19,171 nt of DNA from an uncultured Megasphaera sp. (GCA_900548635.1 URLP01000020.1:1-19171), one strand, 5' to 3'; numbered from the stretch's first letter, positions 1-6,960 are shown. Program-made: numbers and translations. Notes: generated by a model from the letters alone, not told the origin.

Positions 1-1350
1 CGGGATATCGCGGGCGTCGAGCTCGCGGCGCAGGGCGTCGCGATTGGGTACGACGATCGCCCCGGTGAAGGGACTTTGGTTGTTATAGATAATGATCTGG
101 TCGATGAAGGGCGATTTATCAACGATCGCCTCCTCCATTCCTTCGGGGCTGTACTTCTCTCCGTCGCTGGCGATCAGCAGGCTCTTGAAGCGCCCCAATA
201 CGTAGAGGAAATCATCCTCCGACACATAGCCCATATCGCCCGTGTGGAGCCAGCCGCCGCGCAGCGCGTTCTTCGTCGCGTCGGGCAGGTTCCAGTAGCC
301 GAGCATGATATTGTCGCCCTTGACGATGAGCTCGCCGGCCTCGCCCTTCGGGACTTCATTGCCGTCGGAGTCGATGAGCTTCCAGGCGATGCCCGGCACG
401 ACGGGGCCGCAGGAGCCGACTTTCGGCTTTTCGGGCGGATTCATCGTGACGACCGGCGACGTCTCGGAAAGGCCGTAGCCCTCGCAGATGTCGACGCCGA
501 ACTTGTTCATGAAGTCCTGCTCGATCTTGAGCGGCAGTGTCGTGCCGCCCGAGACGACGAGGCGCAGCGAGGCCATGTCTTCCTTGCTCGCGAGCTTCGT
601 CAGCAGGCTGCAGATCGACGGCACGATGTAGAGGTCGTTGATCTTCTCCTCGCGGATGACGCTGATTGTCTCTTTCGGTGTGAAGGAGTCGAGGATGACG
701 ATCTCGGCGCCGCAGTAGAGCGGGTAGAGCACGGAACAGGTCCAGCCGAAGCAGTGGTACATCGGCAGCACGCAGAGCACGTGGTGCTCGGCCTTGCAGT
801 GCATGATGCTCATCTGGCTGGCGTTGGTGACGAGGTTGCGGTGCGAGAGGACGGCGCCCTTCGGCGAGCCCGTTGTGCCGGACGTGTAGATGATGACGCA
901 GGGGTTCTGCTCATCGAAGGTCGGCGGCAGGGACGGCGCAGCCGGGATGCTCGCGTCGATCTTGCCCATCTGGCGGATGTCGTGCTGTGTCACGCGCATG
1001 TCGCAGCGCAGTGCGGAGAGCGCGTCGACGAGGTTCAGCGGCTGGTACGTCAGGATGTGGCGCGAGCCGGAATCCTTGATGATGTAGGCAATTTCGCGGT
1101 TGCTGAGCTGGAAATTGATCGGCACGGCGATGGCGCCGAGCGAGGCGATCGCCATGTAGGCGTAGATGTAGTCCGCACTGTTGCGGGAGAAGATGCTGAC
1201 GCGGTCGCCGACGCGGACTCCGGCAGCGTAGAGGCGGTTGCGGCAGGCTGCGACGTGCTCCTGCAGTTCGCGGTAGGTGATGCGGCGCTCGTGATCGACG
1301 ATGGCGAGGGAATCAGGCTCCCCCTGGCAGATCAGTTCATGTACAAACAT
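1..1350 (-). CDS. Long-chain acyl-CoA synthetase, AMP-binding family (3' part beyond window)
   Basis: This gene activates a fatty or other carboxylic acid with ATP and joins it to coenzyme A. It reads as 450 residues from the ATG at 1350 and leaves the window before its stop, so the C-terminal lid is incomplete. Visible motifs are the P-loop YTSGTTGSPKGA (residues 155-166), the adenylate motif GYGLSETSP (291-299), WLHTGD (367-372) and GRFKSLLIASDGEKYSPE (386-403), the hinge motif of the family. The exact acid cannot be told from sequence; long chain is a family-level guess. A GA-rich stretch (AGGAAGG) lies 13 bases before the start. The gene has its own promoter and a hairpin leader and lies downstream of the permease on the same strand. 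There is no signal peptide or membrane segment. Confidence 0.9.
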   Translation of the reverse strand, partial: MFVHELICQGEPDSLAIVDHERRITYRELQEHVAACRNRLYAAGVRVGDRVSIFSRNSADYIYAYMAIASLGAIAVPINFQLSNREIAYIIKDSGSRHILTYQPLNLVDALSALRCDMRVTQHDIRQMGKIDASIPAAPSLPPTFDEQNPCVIIYTSGTTGSPKGAVLSHRNLVTNASQMSIMHCKAEHHVLCVLPMYHCFGWTCSVLYPLYCGAEIVILDSFTPKETISVIREEKINDLYIVPSICSLLTKLASKEDMASLRLVVSGGTTLPLKIEQDFMNKFGVDICEGYGLSETSPVVTMNPPEKPKVGSCGPVVPGIAWKLIDSDGNEVPKGEAGELIVKGDNIMLGYWNLPDATKNALRGGWLHTGDMGYVSEDDFLYVLGRFKSLLIASDGEKYSPEGMEEAIVDKSPFIDQIIIYNNQSPFTGAIVVPNRDALRRELDARDIP

Positions 1351-1370
1351 TCTATTCCCTATTCCTTCCT

Positions 1371-1390
1371 CAGGAGCAGAGATGCTCCTG
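1371..1390 (-). promoter_or_regulatory. Perfect 8-bp hairpin in the acyl-CoA synthetase leader
   Basis: CAGGAGCA and TGCTCCTG pair perfectly around a 4-base loop. The stem ends exactly where the GA-rich ribosome site of the acyl-CoA synthetase begins. No T-run follows on the minus strand, so it is not a normal intrinsic terminator. A competing shorter hairpin (CCTGT/ACAGG, 1387-1399) shares four bases with it. The role is unknown; translation control or mRNA stability is an inference. Confidence 0.5.
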
Positions 1391-1424
1391 TAGCACAGGA
1401 CAATTCTTCTTCGTTACAGCCTTA

Positions 1425-1453
1425 ATTTTATACCAGGTCATAATTTTTGTCAA
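1425..1453 (-). promoter_or_regulatory. Promoter of the acyl-CoA synthetase gene
   Basis: On the minus strand TTGACA (1453-1448) is separated by exactly 17 bases from TAAAAT (1430-1425), a near-consensus housekeeping promoter. Transcription would begin near 1418, leaving a leader of about 67 bases that contains the 1371-1390 hairpin. It lies between the permease stop and the synthetase start, so the synthetase need not depend on the permease transcript. Confidence 0.75.
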
Positions 1454-1467
1454 AGCATAATGTACCC

Positions 1468-1486
1468 GCGGCGTGATTTTCGCCGC
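1468..1486 (-). terminator. Possible weak terminator or 3' hairpin of the permease gene
   Basis: GCGGCG and CGCCGC form a perfect 6-bp stem with a 7-base loop only two bases past the permease stop codon. On the minus strand no T-run follows, so factor-independent termination is doubtful. It may only protect the mRNA 3' end. Confidence 0.3.
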
Positions 1487-1488
1487 AC

Positions 1489-2883
1489 TCATTCCTCGTC
1501 GTCGTGCGGATGCGCGAGGGCGCTGTGCTGGTAGCTGTAGCCGAAGTAGACGAGGCAGCCGAAGGTGCACCAGACGATGAAGCGGACCCAGGTCTCCCAG
1601 GGCAAGTGGTACATGAGGTAGCCGCAGGTCAGGACGGCGAGCGGCGCGATGAGCCAGACGAGCGGGCAGCGGAAGGTGCGCGGCACGTCCGGCTTCGTGA
1701 TGCGCAGGACGAGGACGCCGATGGCCGCGACCAGGAACGCGGAGAGCGTGCCGATGTTGGCCATCTCGGCGATAACGCCGATGGGGACGAAGCCCGCGAT
1801 GATCGAGACGAAGATGCCGCCCATGACGGTGACTATGTACGGCGTGTGGTAGCGCTTGTGGATCTTGCAGACGCGCGCCGGGACCATGCCGTCGCGGCTC
1901 ATGGCGAAGAAGATGCGGGCCTGGCCGTAGAGCAGGACGAGCAGGACGGTCGTGATGCCGGCAATGGCGCCGACGGCGACGAGATTGGCCACGCCCGGCC
2001 AGTGGAGGATACGCAGGGCATGGGCGACCGGTTCCGGCGTATTCAGGTCCGTATAGTTGATGGCACCGGTCAGAGAGAGGGCCATGGCGACGTAGAGGCA
2101 CATACAGATGAAGACAGAAAGAATGATGCCAATCGGCAGGTTGCGTTCCGGTTTCTTACATTCTTCAGCCGATGTGGCGACGGCGTCGAAGCCCATGTAC
2201 GAGAAGAAGACGATGGCCGTACCGCTCAGGATACCCTGGACGCCGAAGGGTGCGAAGGGTTCGAAGTTGGCCATTTCTACATGAGGTGTGGCGATGCAGA
2301 TGAAGGAGATGATGGCGGCCAGGGTGATGAAGACCAGGGCCGTATTCAGTTTAGCACTCTGTTCTGTCCCGCGGATCAGGACCAGGGCCAGCAGGAGGAT
2401 GATGATGACTGCCGGAAGATTGATGATGCCTCCTTCAGCCGGGGTCTTTAAGAGAACTTCCGGGATGATATAGCCGTACGATTTGAGGATGCCCGCCAGG
2501 TAGCCGGAAAAGCCGACGGCAACGGCACTGCCTGTGACCGTGTAGCCGAGGAGCAGGGACCAGCCGGTGAGAAAGGCCATGCCTTCGCCAAGGGAGGCAA
2601 AAGTATAGGAATAGACACTGCCTGATGAAGGAATCATGGAGGCGAATTCACTGTAAGCGAGACCGACGAGGATACAGAGGAGACCTGCCAGGGCAAAAGA
2701 AATAGAAATAGCCGGACCGGCGTATTTGGCAGCTGCAATACCTGTCAAGACGAAAATGCCGGCACCGATGATGCCGCCAACGCCAAGAAATGTCAGGTCC
2801 ATGACGCCTAAATCTTTGCTGAGGTTTGAATTTTCAGAATCGGCATGGAGCTGGGCAACGGATTTGGTGTGGAAAAACGACAT
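1489..2883 (-). CDS. APC-superfamily amino acid permease (cationic amino acid transporter type)
   Basis: This is a 464-residue integral membrane protein that should take up amino acids by proton symport or exchange. The N-terminal cytoplasmic segment of about 25 residues is followed by about 12 hydrophobic segments. The first carries the family motif GVGGIIGAGIF (residues 35-45), whose glycines contact the substrate backbone; the cytoplasmic EECKKPERNLPIGI stretch is also typical. Length and pattern match the YfnA/CAT branch, so a cationic or small neutral amino acid is likely, but the substrate cannot be fixed. The start is supported by AAGGAAGTGA seven bases upstream. It is divergent from the CopZ-like gene, and a repeated 12-bp motif lies inside its promoter spacer. 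The C-terminus ends in an acidic, histidine-containing tail (HPHDDEE). Confidence 0.93.
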   Translation of the reverse strand: MSFFHTKSVAQLHADSENSNLSKDLGVMDLTFLGVGGIIGAGIFVLTGIAAAKYAGPAISISFALAGLLCILVGLAYSEFASMIPSSGSVYSYTFASLGEGMAFLTGWSLLLGYTVTGSAVAVGFSGYLAGILKSYGYIIPEVLLKTPAEGGIINLPAVIIILLLALVLIRGTEQSAKLNTALVFITLAAIISFICIATPHVEMANFEPFAPFGVQGILSGTAIVFFSYMGFDAVATSAEECKKPERNLPIGIILSVFICMCLYVAMALSLTGAINYTDLNTPEPVAHALRILHWPGVANLVAVGAIAGITTVLLVLLYGQARIFFAMSRDGMVPARVCKIHKRYHTPYIVTVMGGIFVSIIAGFVPIGVIAEMANIGTLSAFLVAAIGVLVLRITKPDVPRTFRCPLVWLIAPLAVLTCGYLMYHLPWETWVRFIVWCTFGCLVYFGYSYQHSALAHPHDDEE

Positions 2884-2951
2884 ATAATCACTTCCTTAAT
2901 TTTAATAAAATTAACAAAAGAGTTTAATTTAATAAACTTTTCGTCAACTAT

Positions 2952-2981
2952 AGTGTACTATGATGCATACAGCATCGTCAA
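2952..2981 (-). promoter_or_regulatory. Promoter of the amino acid permease, with an operator-like repeat in the spacer
   Basis: On the minus strand TTGACG (2981-2976) and TACACT (2957-2952) are 18 bases apart. The spacer contains TGCATACAGCAT on the plus strand (2964-2975), a 10 of 12 match to the motif at 3005-3016. The -10 lies in the small inverted repeat ATAGTGTACTAT. A second TTGACG at 2947-2942 lacks a good -10. Confidence 0.6.
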
Positions 2982-3016
2982 TATAATTCATAAATATGGA
3001 ATCATGTATACAGTAT
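2964..3016. promoter_or_regulatory. Two operator-like copies of a 12-bp motif between permease and CopZ-like genes
   Basis: TGCATACAGCAT (2964-2975) and TGTATACAGTAT (3005-3016) are direct copies differing at two positions and spaced 41 bases apart, close to four helical turns. The second copy contains the palindrome TGTATACA and is the exact reverse complement of the sequence at 5222-5233 before aspA. The TGTATACA core resembles sites of GntR/FadR-type regulators. The regulator is not in the window. Confidence 0.45.
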
Positions 3017-3021
3017 CCCAC

Positions 3022-3050
3022 TTGAAATCCATTTTAAGAGACCTTATAAT
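3022..3050 (+). promoter_or_regulatory. Promoter of the CopZ-like gene
   Basis: TTGAAA (3022-3027) and a perfect TATAAT (3045-3050) with a 17-base spacer. The -35 begins six bases after the 3005-3016 motif, so a protein bound there would touch or block polymerase. Transcription would start near 3057. Confidence 0.75.
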
Positions 3051-3108
3051 AATGATGATGAGAATTACTATTTTTATTTTAATGAAATAGAGAGGGGAGA
3101 TATGACTT

Positions 3109-3381
3109 ATGGGGTTTTTCAGCAATCTTTTCCATCATGATGATGTTTCGGGGACAAAAAAATACGTTTCTATTTCCGGTATGGTTTGTCAGAACTGTGT
3201 CAACCATGCGACGCAGGCCTTGGAAGCTGTGCCAGGGGTCAAGAAAGCGAAAGTCAATCTGATGAGAGGTGAAGCCGAAGTCATCGTCGACGATTCCGTC
3301 AAAGACGAAGACCTTTTGAAAGCGGTCGTCAATGCGGGCTATGCCGCAACAGATATTTCGCTTCAACCGAAAAATAATTAA
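3109..3381 (+). CDS. Heavy-metal-associated (HMA) domain protein, CopZ-like
   Basis: A 90-residue soluble protein. After a short N-terminal extension (residues 1-19) comes one ferredoxin-like HMA domain with the metal site GMVCQNC (23-29; the two cysteines are 26 and 29), then the usual pattern ending GYAATDISLQP. Such proteins bind Cu(I) or another soft metal and hand it to a P-type ATPase or a repressor. No ATPase gene or CsoR/CopY gene is adjacent, so the partner must be elsewhere. The start is set by GAGGGGAG nine bases upstream; an earlier ATG at 3102 is out of frame. It is divergent from the permease. Copper handling is a family inference. Confidence 0.88.
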   Translation: MGFFSNLFHHDDVSGTKKYVSISGMVCQNCVNHATQALEAVPGVKKAKVNLMRGEAEVIVDDSVKDEDLLKAVVNAGYAATDISLQPKNN

Positions 3382-3397
3382 AAAATAAAATAAACAA

Positions 3398-3426
3398 TTG
3401 ATAATAATAAAATATTGTAGTATAAT
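3398..3426 (+). promoter_or_regulatory. Promoter of the iron-containing alcohol dehydrogenase
   Basis: TTGATA (3398-3403), a 17-base spacer and a perfect TATAAT (3421-3426), with AT-rich DNA upstream. Transcription would start near 3433, giving a leader of about 98 bases that holds a hairpin. Confidence 0.75.
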
Positions 3427-3459
3427 CGGCACGTAAATTAAATTTTATATTTCCGACAG

Positions 3460-3506
3460 GGCTGTCGCAAGAGGGGGTTCTTTCTCTCTGCACAGCCTTG
3501 TTTTCG
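3460..3506 (+). promoter_or_regulatory. Leader hairpin ahead of the alcohol dehydrogenase
   Basis: GGCTGT (3460-3465) pairs with ACAGCC (3492-3497), with a weaker inner AGAG/CTCT pairing, and TTGTTTTC follows. The shape resembles an intrinsic terminator inside the leader and could attenuate the alcohol dehydrogenase transcript, although the loop is long and the T-run imperfect. A rival short hairpin GACAG/CTGTC overlaps its 5' arm. Confidence 0.35.
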
Positions 3507-3530
3507 TATCAGACAAGGAGTGGTGTCATC

Positions 3531-4700
3531 GTGTCTTTTCAGATGTTTGTCCCTACAAAAGCGTTATTTGGTGCTGGTCAGCTCAACCATTTGCATGAAC
3601 AGGACCTGCCCGGCAAGAAGGCCATGCTCGTCATTTCCAATGGGAAGTCGACGAAAGTCAACGGCTACCTGGACCGGACGGAAAAAGAACTGCATGCGGC
3701 CGGCGTAGAAACGGTCCTCTTCGATCAGGTCGAAGCGAACCCGCTGAAATCGACGGTCATGCGCGGCGGTGCCATGGCCCGGGAAAATGGCTGTGATTTC
3801 CTCGTCGCTCTCGGCGGCGGCAGCTGCATCGATGCGGCCAAGGGGATTGCCGTCGTAGCGACGAATGACGGTGATCTGTGGGATTACATCACGCAGGGCA
3901 CGGGCAAAGGCAAGCCCATTGCCGTCAAGCCCCTGCCCATCGTAGCCATTACGACGACGGCCGGGACGGGCTCGGAAACGGATGCCGGCGGCGTCATTAC
4001 CAACGAAGATACGAACGAAAAGACGCCGGTCAAAGGGCCGTCCCTCTTCCCGGTCCTGGCCATCATCGACCCGGAACTGATGGCCACAGTGCCGCCGAAA
4101 TTCACGGCCTATCAGGGCTTCGACGCCTTGTTCCACAATATCGAAGGCTATCTGGCCAATAAAGCCAACTTGATGAGCGAAATGGTCGCCCTGGAAGCCA
4201 TTTCCCAGATCAGCGCCTATCTGCCGACAGCCGTCCAGAACGGCATCGACATGAAAGCCCGCGAACGCGTAGCCTTCGGCAACTACCTGGGCGGCCTGGA
4301 AATGTGTCTCAGCTCGAATATGAGCGAACACTCCCTGGAACACGCCCTCAGTGCCTATCATCAGGCCCTGCCGCACGGCGCCGGCCTGATTATGATCAGC
4401 CTGGCCTACTTCTCGCACATGATCGACATCCACGTCTGCGACGACCGCTTCATCATCCTGGCCCGCCATATGGGCAAACCCGATGCGGCGAAACCGGAAG
4501 ACTTCCTCGATGCCCTGCGGGAACTGCAGGAAAAATGCGGCGTCGACAACCTCAAGATGTCCGACTACGGCATCAGCTCCGATGAATTCCACAAGATGGC
4601 CCACAATGCCAAGACGGCCATGGCCGGCCTCTTCATGGCCGACCGCATGCCCATGAGCGAAGAAGACTGCGTCGCCATTTATCAGGCCTCGTACCGCTAA
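3531..4700 (+). CDS. Iron-containing (group III) alcohol dehydrogenase
   Basis: A cytosolic NAD(P)-dependent oxidoreductase that interconverts an aldehyde and an alcohol, 389 residues from the GTG start. The N-terminal Rossmann-like part has GGGSCIDAAKG (residues 95-105) and TTAGTGSETDAGGVIT (142-157). The C-terminal helical part carries likely metal ligands: D198 and H202 in GFDALFH, H267 in SEHSLEH and H282 in LPHG. Length and order match the lactaldehyde reductase/butanol dehydrogenase family; the substrate is not determinable. I chose GTG 3531 because AAGGAG lies ten bases before it; extending upstream to the TTG at 3498 would run into the leader hairpin. The gene is monocistronic by context. 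The metal could be iron or zinc. Confidence 0.93.
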   Translation: MSFQMFVPTKALFGAGQLNHLHEQDLPGKKAMLVISNGKSTKVNGYLDRTEKELHAAGVETVLFDQVEANPLKSTVMRGGAMARENGCDFLVALGGGSCIDAAKGIAVVATNDGDLWDYITQGTGKGKPIAVKPLPIVAITTTAGTGSETDAGGVITNEDTNEKTPVKGPSLFPVLAIIDPELMATVPPKFTAYQGFDALFHNIEGYLANKANLMSEMVALEAISQISAYLPTAVQNGIDMKARERVAFGNYLGGLEMCLSSNMSEHSLEHALSAYHQALPHGAGLIMISLAYFSHMIDIHVCDDRFIILARHMGKPDAAKPEDFLDALRELQEKCGVDNLKMSDYGISSDEFHKMAHNAKTAMAGLFMADRMPMSEEDCVAIYQASYR

Positions 4701-4724
4701 TTTCATAAATTTGTTGCAAATACA

Positions 4725-4754
4725 ACGACACTCCGGCCCGAATGGGTCTATACT
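4725..4754 (+). promoter_or_regulatory. Probable promoter of the ferredoxin gene
   Basis: TATACT (4749-4754) is a good -10, and ACGACA (4725-4730) at 18 bases spacing is a partial -35. A hairpin, TCGGAT/ATCCGA (4791-4807), lies in the leader just before the ribosome site AAAGGAGTG. Confidence 0.5.
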
Positions 4755-4824
4755 ATAGGCACAGTAAGGAACACTTACTCAACCAAGTATTCGGATCCAT
4801 CATCCGACAAAGGAGTGACTCATT

Positions 4825-5010
4825 ATGAAATACAAAGTTAATGATACTTGCATCGCTTGTGGTATGTGCGTAGGAACCTGTCCGGAAGTCTTCCGCATGA
4901 ACGATGATACGGGCATGGCTGAAGCCTATGCTGAATCGACGGACGCTACGAATGACGCAGCTCAGGAAGCTATGGCCAACTGTCCTGCCGGCGCTATCGA
5001 AGAAGCGTAA
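4825..5010 (+). CDS. Ferredoxin, single [4Fe-4S] cluster type
   Basis: A 61-residue acidic electron carrier. The N-terminal motif CIACGMCVGTCP has cysteines 9, 12, 15 and 19, and the C-terminal motif NCPAGAI has Cys53. In the Thermotoga/Desulfovibrio monocluster type the ligands are the first three cysteines plus the last one, here C9, C12, C15 and C53. C19 would then be the spare cysteine, which in some relatives forms a disulphide; its usual partner is missing here. It is shorter than it would be with two clusters, and the second CxxCxxC motif of clostridial ferredoxins is absent. AAGGAGTG seven bases upstream fixes the start. It probably feeds electrons between fermentative oxidoreductases; the partners are unknown. 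Confidence 0.93.
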   Translation: MKYKVNDTCIACGMCVGTCPEVFRMNDDTGMAEAYAESTDATNDAAQEAMANCPAGAIEEA

Positions 5011-5040
5011 GTCTGTAAGAAGTCTAAATTAAAAATAAAA

Positions 5041-5067
5041 CAGCAGAATAAATATTGACATCTGCTG
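5041..5067. promoter_or_regulatory. Inverted repeat straddling the -35 of the promoter before aspA
   Basis: CAGCAGA (5041-5047) and TCTGCTG (5061-5067) form a perfect 7-bp inverted repeat whose 13-base centre contains the -35 TTGACA. This is the expected position of a repressor operator. Read on the minus strand the repeat is followed by TTTTATTTTT, so a minus-strand terminator is an alternative, though no minus-strand gene ends here. Confidence 0.4.
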
Positions 5068-5083
5068 CAGTAGGGACTATGAT
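5055..5083 (+). promoter_or_regulatory. Consensus promoter in the ferredoxin-aspA gap
   Basis: TTGACA (5055-5060), a 17-base spacer and TATGAT (5078-5083): one of the two strongest promoters in the window. Transcription would start near 5090, only about 23 bases before a strong terminator hairpin, so the product may be a very short RNA rather than aspA mRNA. Confidence 0.75.
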
Positions 5084-5089
5084 ATAAGT

Positions 5090-5149
5090 AAATTCATAGT
5101 ACGTACGGCAAAGGCGCTGTTGAAAGCAATTTCAGCAGCGCCTTTTCTT
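5090..5149 (+). ncRNA. Candidate short RNA of about 60 nt upstream of aspA
   Basis: This is defined only by a consensus promoter (5055-5083) and a strong intrinsic terminator (5113-5149). The 5' part is about 23 unpaired AU-rich bases, followed by the terminator stem. There is no open reading frame with a ribosome site. It may be a small RNA or the terminated form of an attenuated aspA leader. The start is estimated from the promoter. Confidence 0.35.
5113..5149 (+). terminator. Strong intrinsic terminator between ferredoxin and aspA
   Basis: GGCGCTG pairs with CAGCGCC, then one wobble pair, then TGAAA pairs with TTTCA around a GCAA tetraloop (GNRA type). TTTTCTTGT follows. It can end the ferredoxin transcript as well as anything started at the 5055 promoter. 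Confidence 0.85.
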
Positions 5150-5221
5150 GTATGTCACGGTCTGGGGAGGCCGGAGGGGTATGAATTTAATTACAACAAT
5201 ATCGCTATAATTATTACTTGC

Positions 5222-5233
5222 ATACTGTATACA
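5222..5233. promoter_or_regulatory. Operator-like motif upstream of aspA
   Basis: ATACTGTATACA is the exact reverse complement of the sequence at 3005-3016 and contains the palindrome TGTATACA. It lies 47 bases before the aspA start, in AT-rich DNA where the aspA promoter must lie. A TATAAT at 5206-5211 has no convincing -35. Confidence 0.4.
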
Positions 5234-5280
5234 AAATATTTAATGCATCAGTGCAATGATTTGGTATTGGGGAGGATATT

Positions 5281-6717
5281 ATGAGAACAGAACATGACTT
5301 TTTAGGGGAAATGAATGTACCGGATAACGTTTATTACGGCGTACAGACCATGCGGGCGCTGGAAAACTTCCATATTACAGGCGAACATCTCGATCCGGAC
5401 TTCATCCAGGCTATGGCCATTGTCAAAAAAGCAGCTGCTCTCGCCAACATGGAAACGGGACGGCTTGACAAGAAAATCGGCAGCGCCCTCGTACAGGCTG
5501 CCAGTGAAATCATCGACGGCCAGTGGCTCGACCAGTTCCCTGTTGATCCGATCCAGGGCGGTGCCGGTACTTCCGTCAACATGAACATGAACGAAGTCCT
5601 CTGCAACCGCGCCTTAGAAATCATGGGCAAAGAAAAAGGCCGTTACGACATCGTCTCGCCGAACAACCACGCCAACATGGCCCAGTCGACGAACGACGTC
5701 TTCCCGACGAGCATCAAGGTCTGCCTGAGCATGAAAGGCAAGAAGTTGAGTGCCGCTCTGAAGGAACTGGAAGCGGAACTGGACGTCAAGGCCGATGAAT
5801 TCAAAGATGTCATCAAGATGGGCCGTACGCACCTGCAGGATGCCGTTCCTATTACGCTCGGTCAGGAAATGGGCTCTTATGCCTCCGCTGTCGCCCGCGG
5901 CCGCAAACGCATCGACCGCTCTCTCGAAGGCGTCCACGTCATCAACATGGGCGGCACGGCTGTCGGCACAGGCCTCAATGCAGAACCGGCCTACATCAAA
6001 GCCGTCGCTAAAGAACTGTCCCTTTTGACCGGTGACATTTTCGTGACGGCCCGCAACCTCATCGATATGACGAACAATACGGATATCTTCGCCGAAGTTT
6101 CGGGCAACATGAAAGCTACGGCCCTGATGCTCATCAAGATGGCCAATGACTTCCGCCTCATGGCTTCCGGTCCGCGCTGCGGACTCAACGAACTGAAGCT
6201 GCCCGCTCGTCAGCCCGGTTCTTCCATCATGCCGGGCAAGGTCAACCCCGTCATGGCCGAAGTCTTGGATCAGACATGCTACCAGATCATCGGTAACGAC
6301 ATGGCCATCAGCCTGGGCGTCGAAAACGGCCAGTTCGAACTGAACGTCATGGAACCGGTCATGGCTTTCAATCTCTTCCATTCCATGCAGTATCTGACCA
6401 ACGCTGTCCATTCCTTCGTCAAATACCTGCTCAAAGGCGTCAAAGCCAACAAAGAAGCCTGCCAGGCATGGGTCGACCACAGCGTCGGTATCGTCACGGC
6501 CCTTTTGCCGCACATCGGCTATGAACGCTCGTCCATGTTGGCCAAAGAAGCCTATGCTACGGGCCGCCCAATCCGCGATATCATCTTGGAACACGGCTAT
6601 TTGACGAAAGAACAGATCGACATCATCCTTTCGCCGCAGGAAATGACCCAGCCCGGCATTGCGGGCAAACAGGTCCTGGAAGAAACCTGCGCAGCACAAC
6701 AGAAAATCTCCGGCTAA
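5281..6717 (+). CDS. aspA: Aspartate ammonia-lyase
   Basis: This enzyme reversibly splits L-aspartate into fumarate and ammonia, as a homotetramer in the cytosol. It has 478 residues, full length for the family. The N-terminal pattern EHDFLGEMNVP and YYGVQT, then GTSVNMNMNE (96-105), SPNNHANMAQSTND (126-139) and GRTHLQDAVP (181-190), and the signature GSSIMPGKVN (313-322) containing the catalytic serine, all belong to the aspartase/fumarase superfamily. The N-terminus and the TSVNMNMNE region fit aspartase better than class II fumarase. GGGGAGG just upstream supports the ATG. It is flanked by terminators on both sides, so it is monocistronic. A motif shared with the permease region suggests common control. 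Fumarate formed here could serve as electron acceptor. Confidence 0.95.
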   Translation: MRTEHDFLGEMNVPDNVYYGVQTMRALENFHITGEHLDPDFIQAMAIVKKAAALANMETGRLDKKIGSALVQAASEIIDGQWLDQFPVDPIQGGAGTSVNMNMNEVLCNRALEIMGKEKGRYDIVSPNNHANMAQSTNDVFPTSIKVCLSMKGKKLSAALKELEAELDVKADEFKDVIKMGRTHLQDAVPITLGQEMGSYASAVARGRKRIDRSLEGVHVINMGGTAVGTGLNAEPAYIKAVAKELSLLTGDIFVTARNLIDMTNNTDIFAEVSGNMKATALMLIKMANDFRLMASGPRCGLNELKLPARQPGSSIMPGKVNPVMAEVLDQTCYQIIGNDMAISLGVENGQFELNVMEPVMAFNLFHSMQYLTNAVHSFVKYLLKGVKANKEACQAWVDHSVGIVTALLPHIGYERSSMLAKEAYATGRPIRDIILEHGYLTKEQIDIILSPQEMTQPGIAGKQVLEETCAAQQKISG

Positions 6718-6739
6718 ATTCCCAAACCATTTTATCGAC

Positions 6740-6782
6740 GAAGCAGCCCTGTCTCCTCCTGACAGCAGGGCTGCTTCTTTTC
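6740..6782 (+). terminator. Intrinsic terminator of aspA
   Basis: GAAGCAGCCCTG (6740-6751) pairs with CAGGGCTGCTTC (6766-6777), and TTTT follows. An inner CTGTC/GACAG pairing can shorten the loop. It begins 22 bases after the aspA stop. Confidence 0.9.
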
Positions 6783-6786
6783 TATA

Positions 6787-6795
6787 TGGTATAAT
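6787..6795 (+). promoter_or_regulatory. Extended -10 promoter for the HI0074-like gene
   Basis: TGGTATAAT is a perfect extended -10 (TGnTATAAT). A recognisable -35 is lacking because the position lies in the aspA terminator stem. The leader to the next start would be about 160 bases, in which I see no stable hairpin. Confidence 0.45.
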
Positions 6796-6960
6796 ACAGG
6801 AACAGGATTGGTGTCATTCTGCACGGATCCTCTTTGCGCATCGTTCATCGCAAATTTGTAAAAAAACTTCGACCAACGATGATCGAACACGACGAACGAA
6901 CCGCGAACAGCGCATATTGCTTATGTGAATCACGTTTAAAACGCCGACAGGGAGGCACAC

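Noticed and set aside
76..1425. A 449-codon open frame on the plus strand across the acyl-CoA synthetase gene
   Set aside because: It is antisense to a gene with all acyl-CoA synthetase motifs, its translation is low-complexity (many D, R, A and V residues), and such frames arise from the GC-rich third codon positions of the true gene.
3564..4706. A 380-codon minus-strand frame opposite the alcohol dehydrogenase
   Set aside because: Shadow of a well-supported gene; no family resemblance and no ribosome site.
5181..5210. A possible nine-codon leader peptide (MNLITTISL) before aspA
   Set aside because: The GGAGGGG stretch is too close to the ATG, there is no run of regulatory codons, and no terminator follows it before aspA.
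5614..6699. A 361-codon minus-strand frame inside aspA
   Set aside because: Shadow of aspA produced by its codon use.
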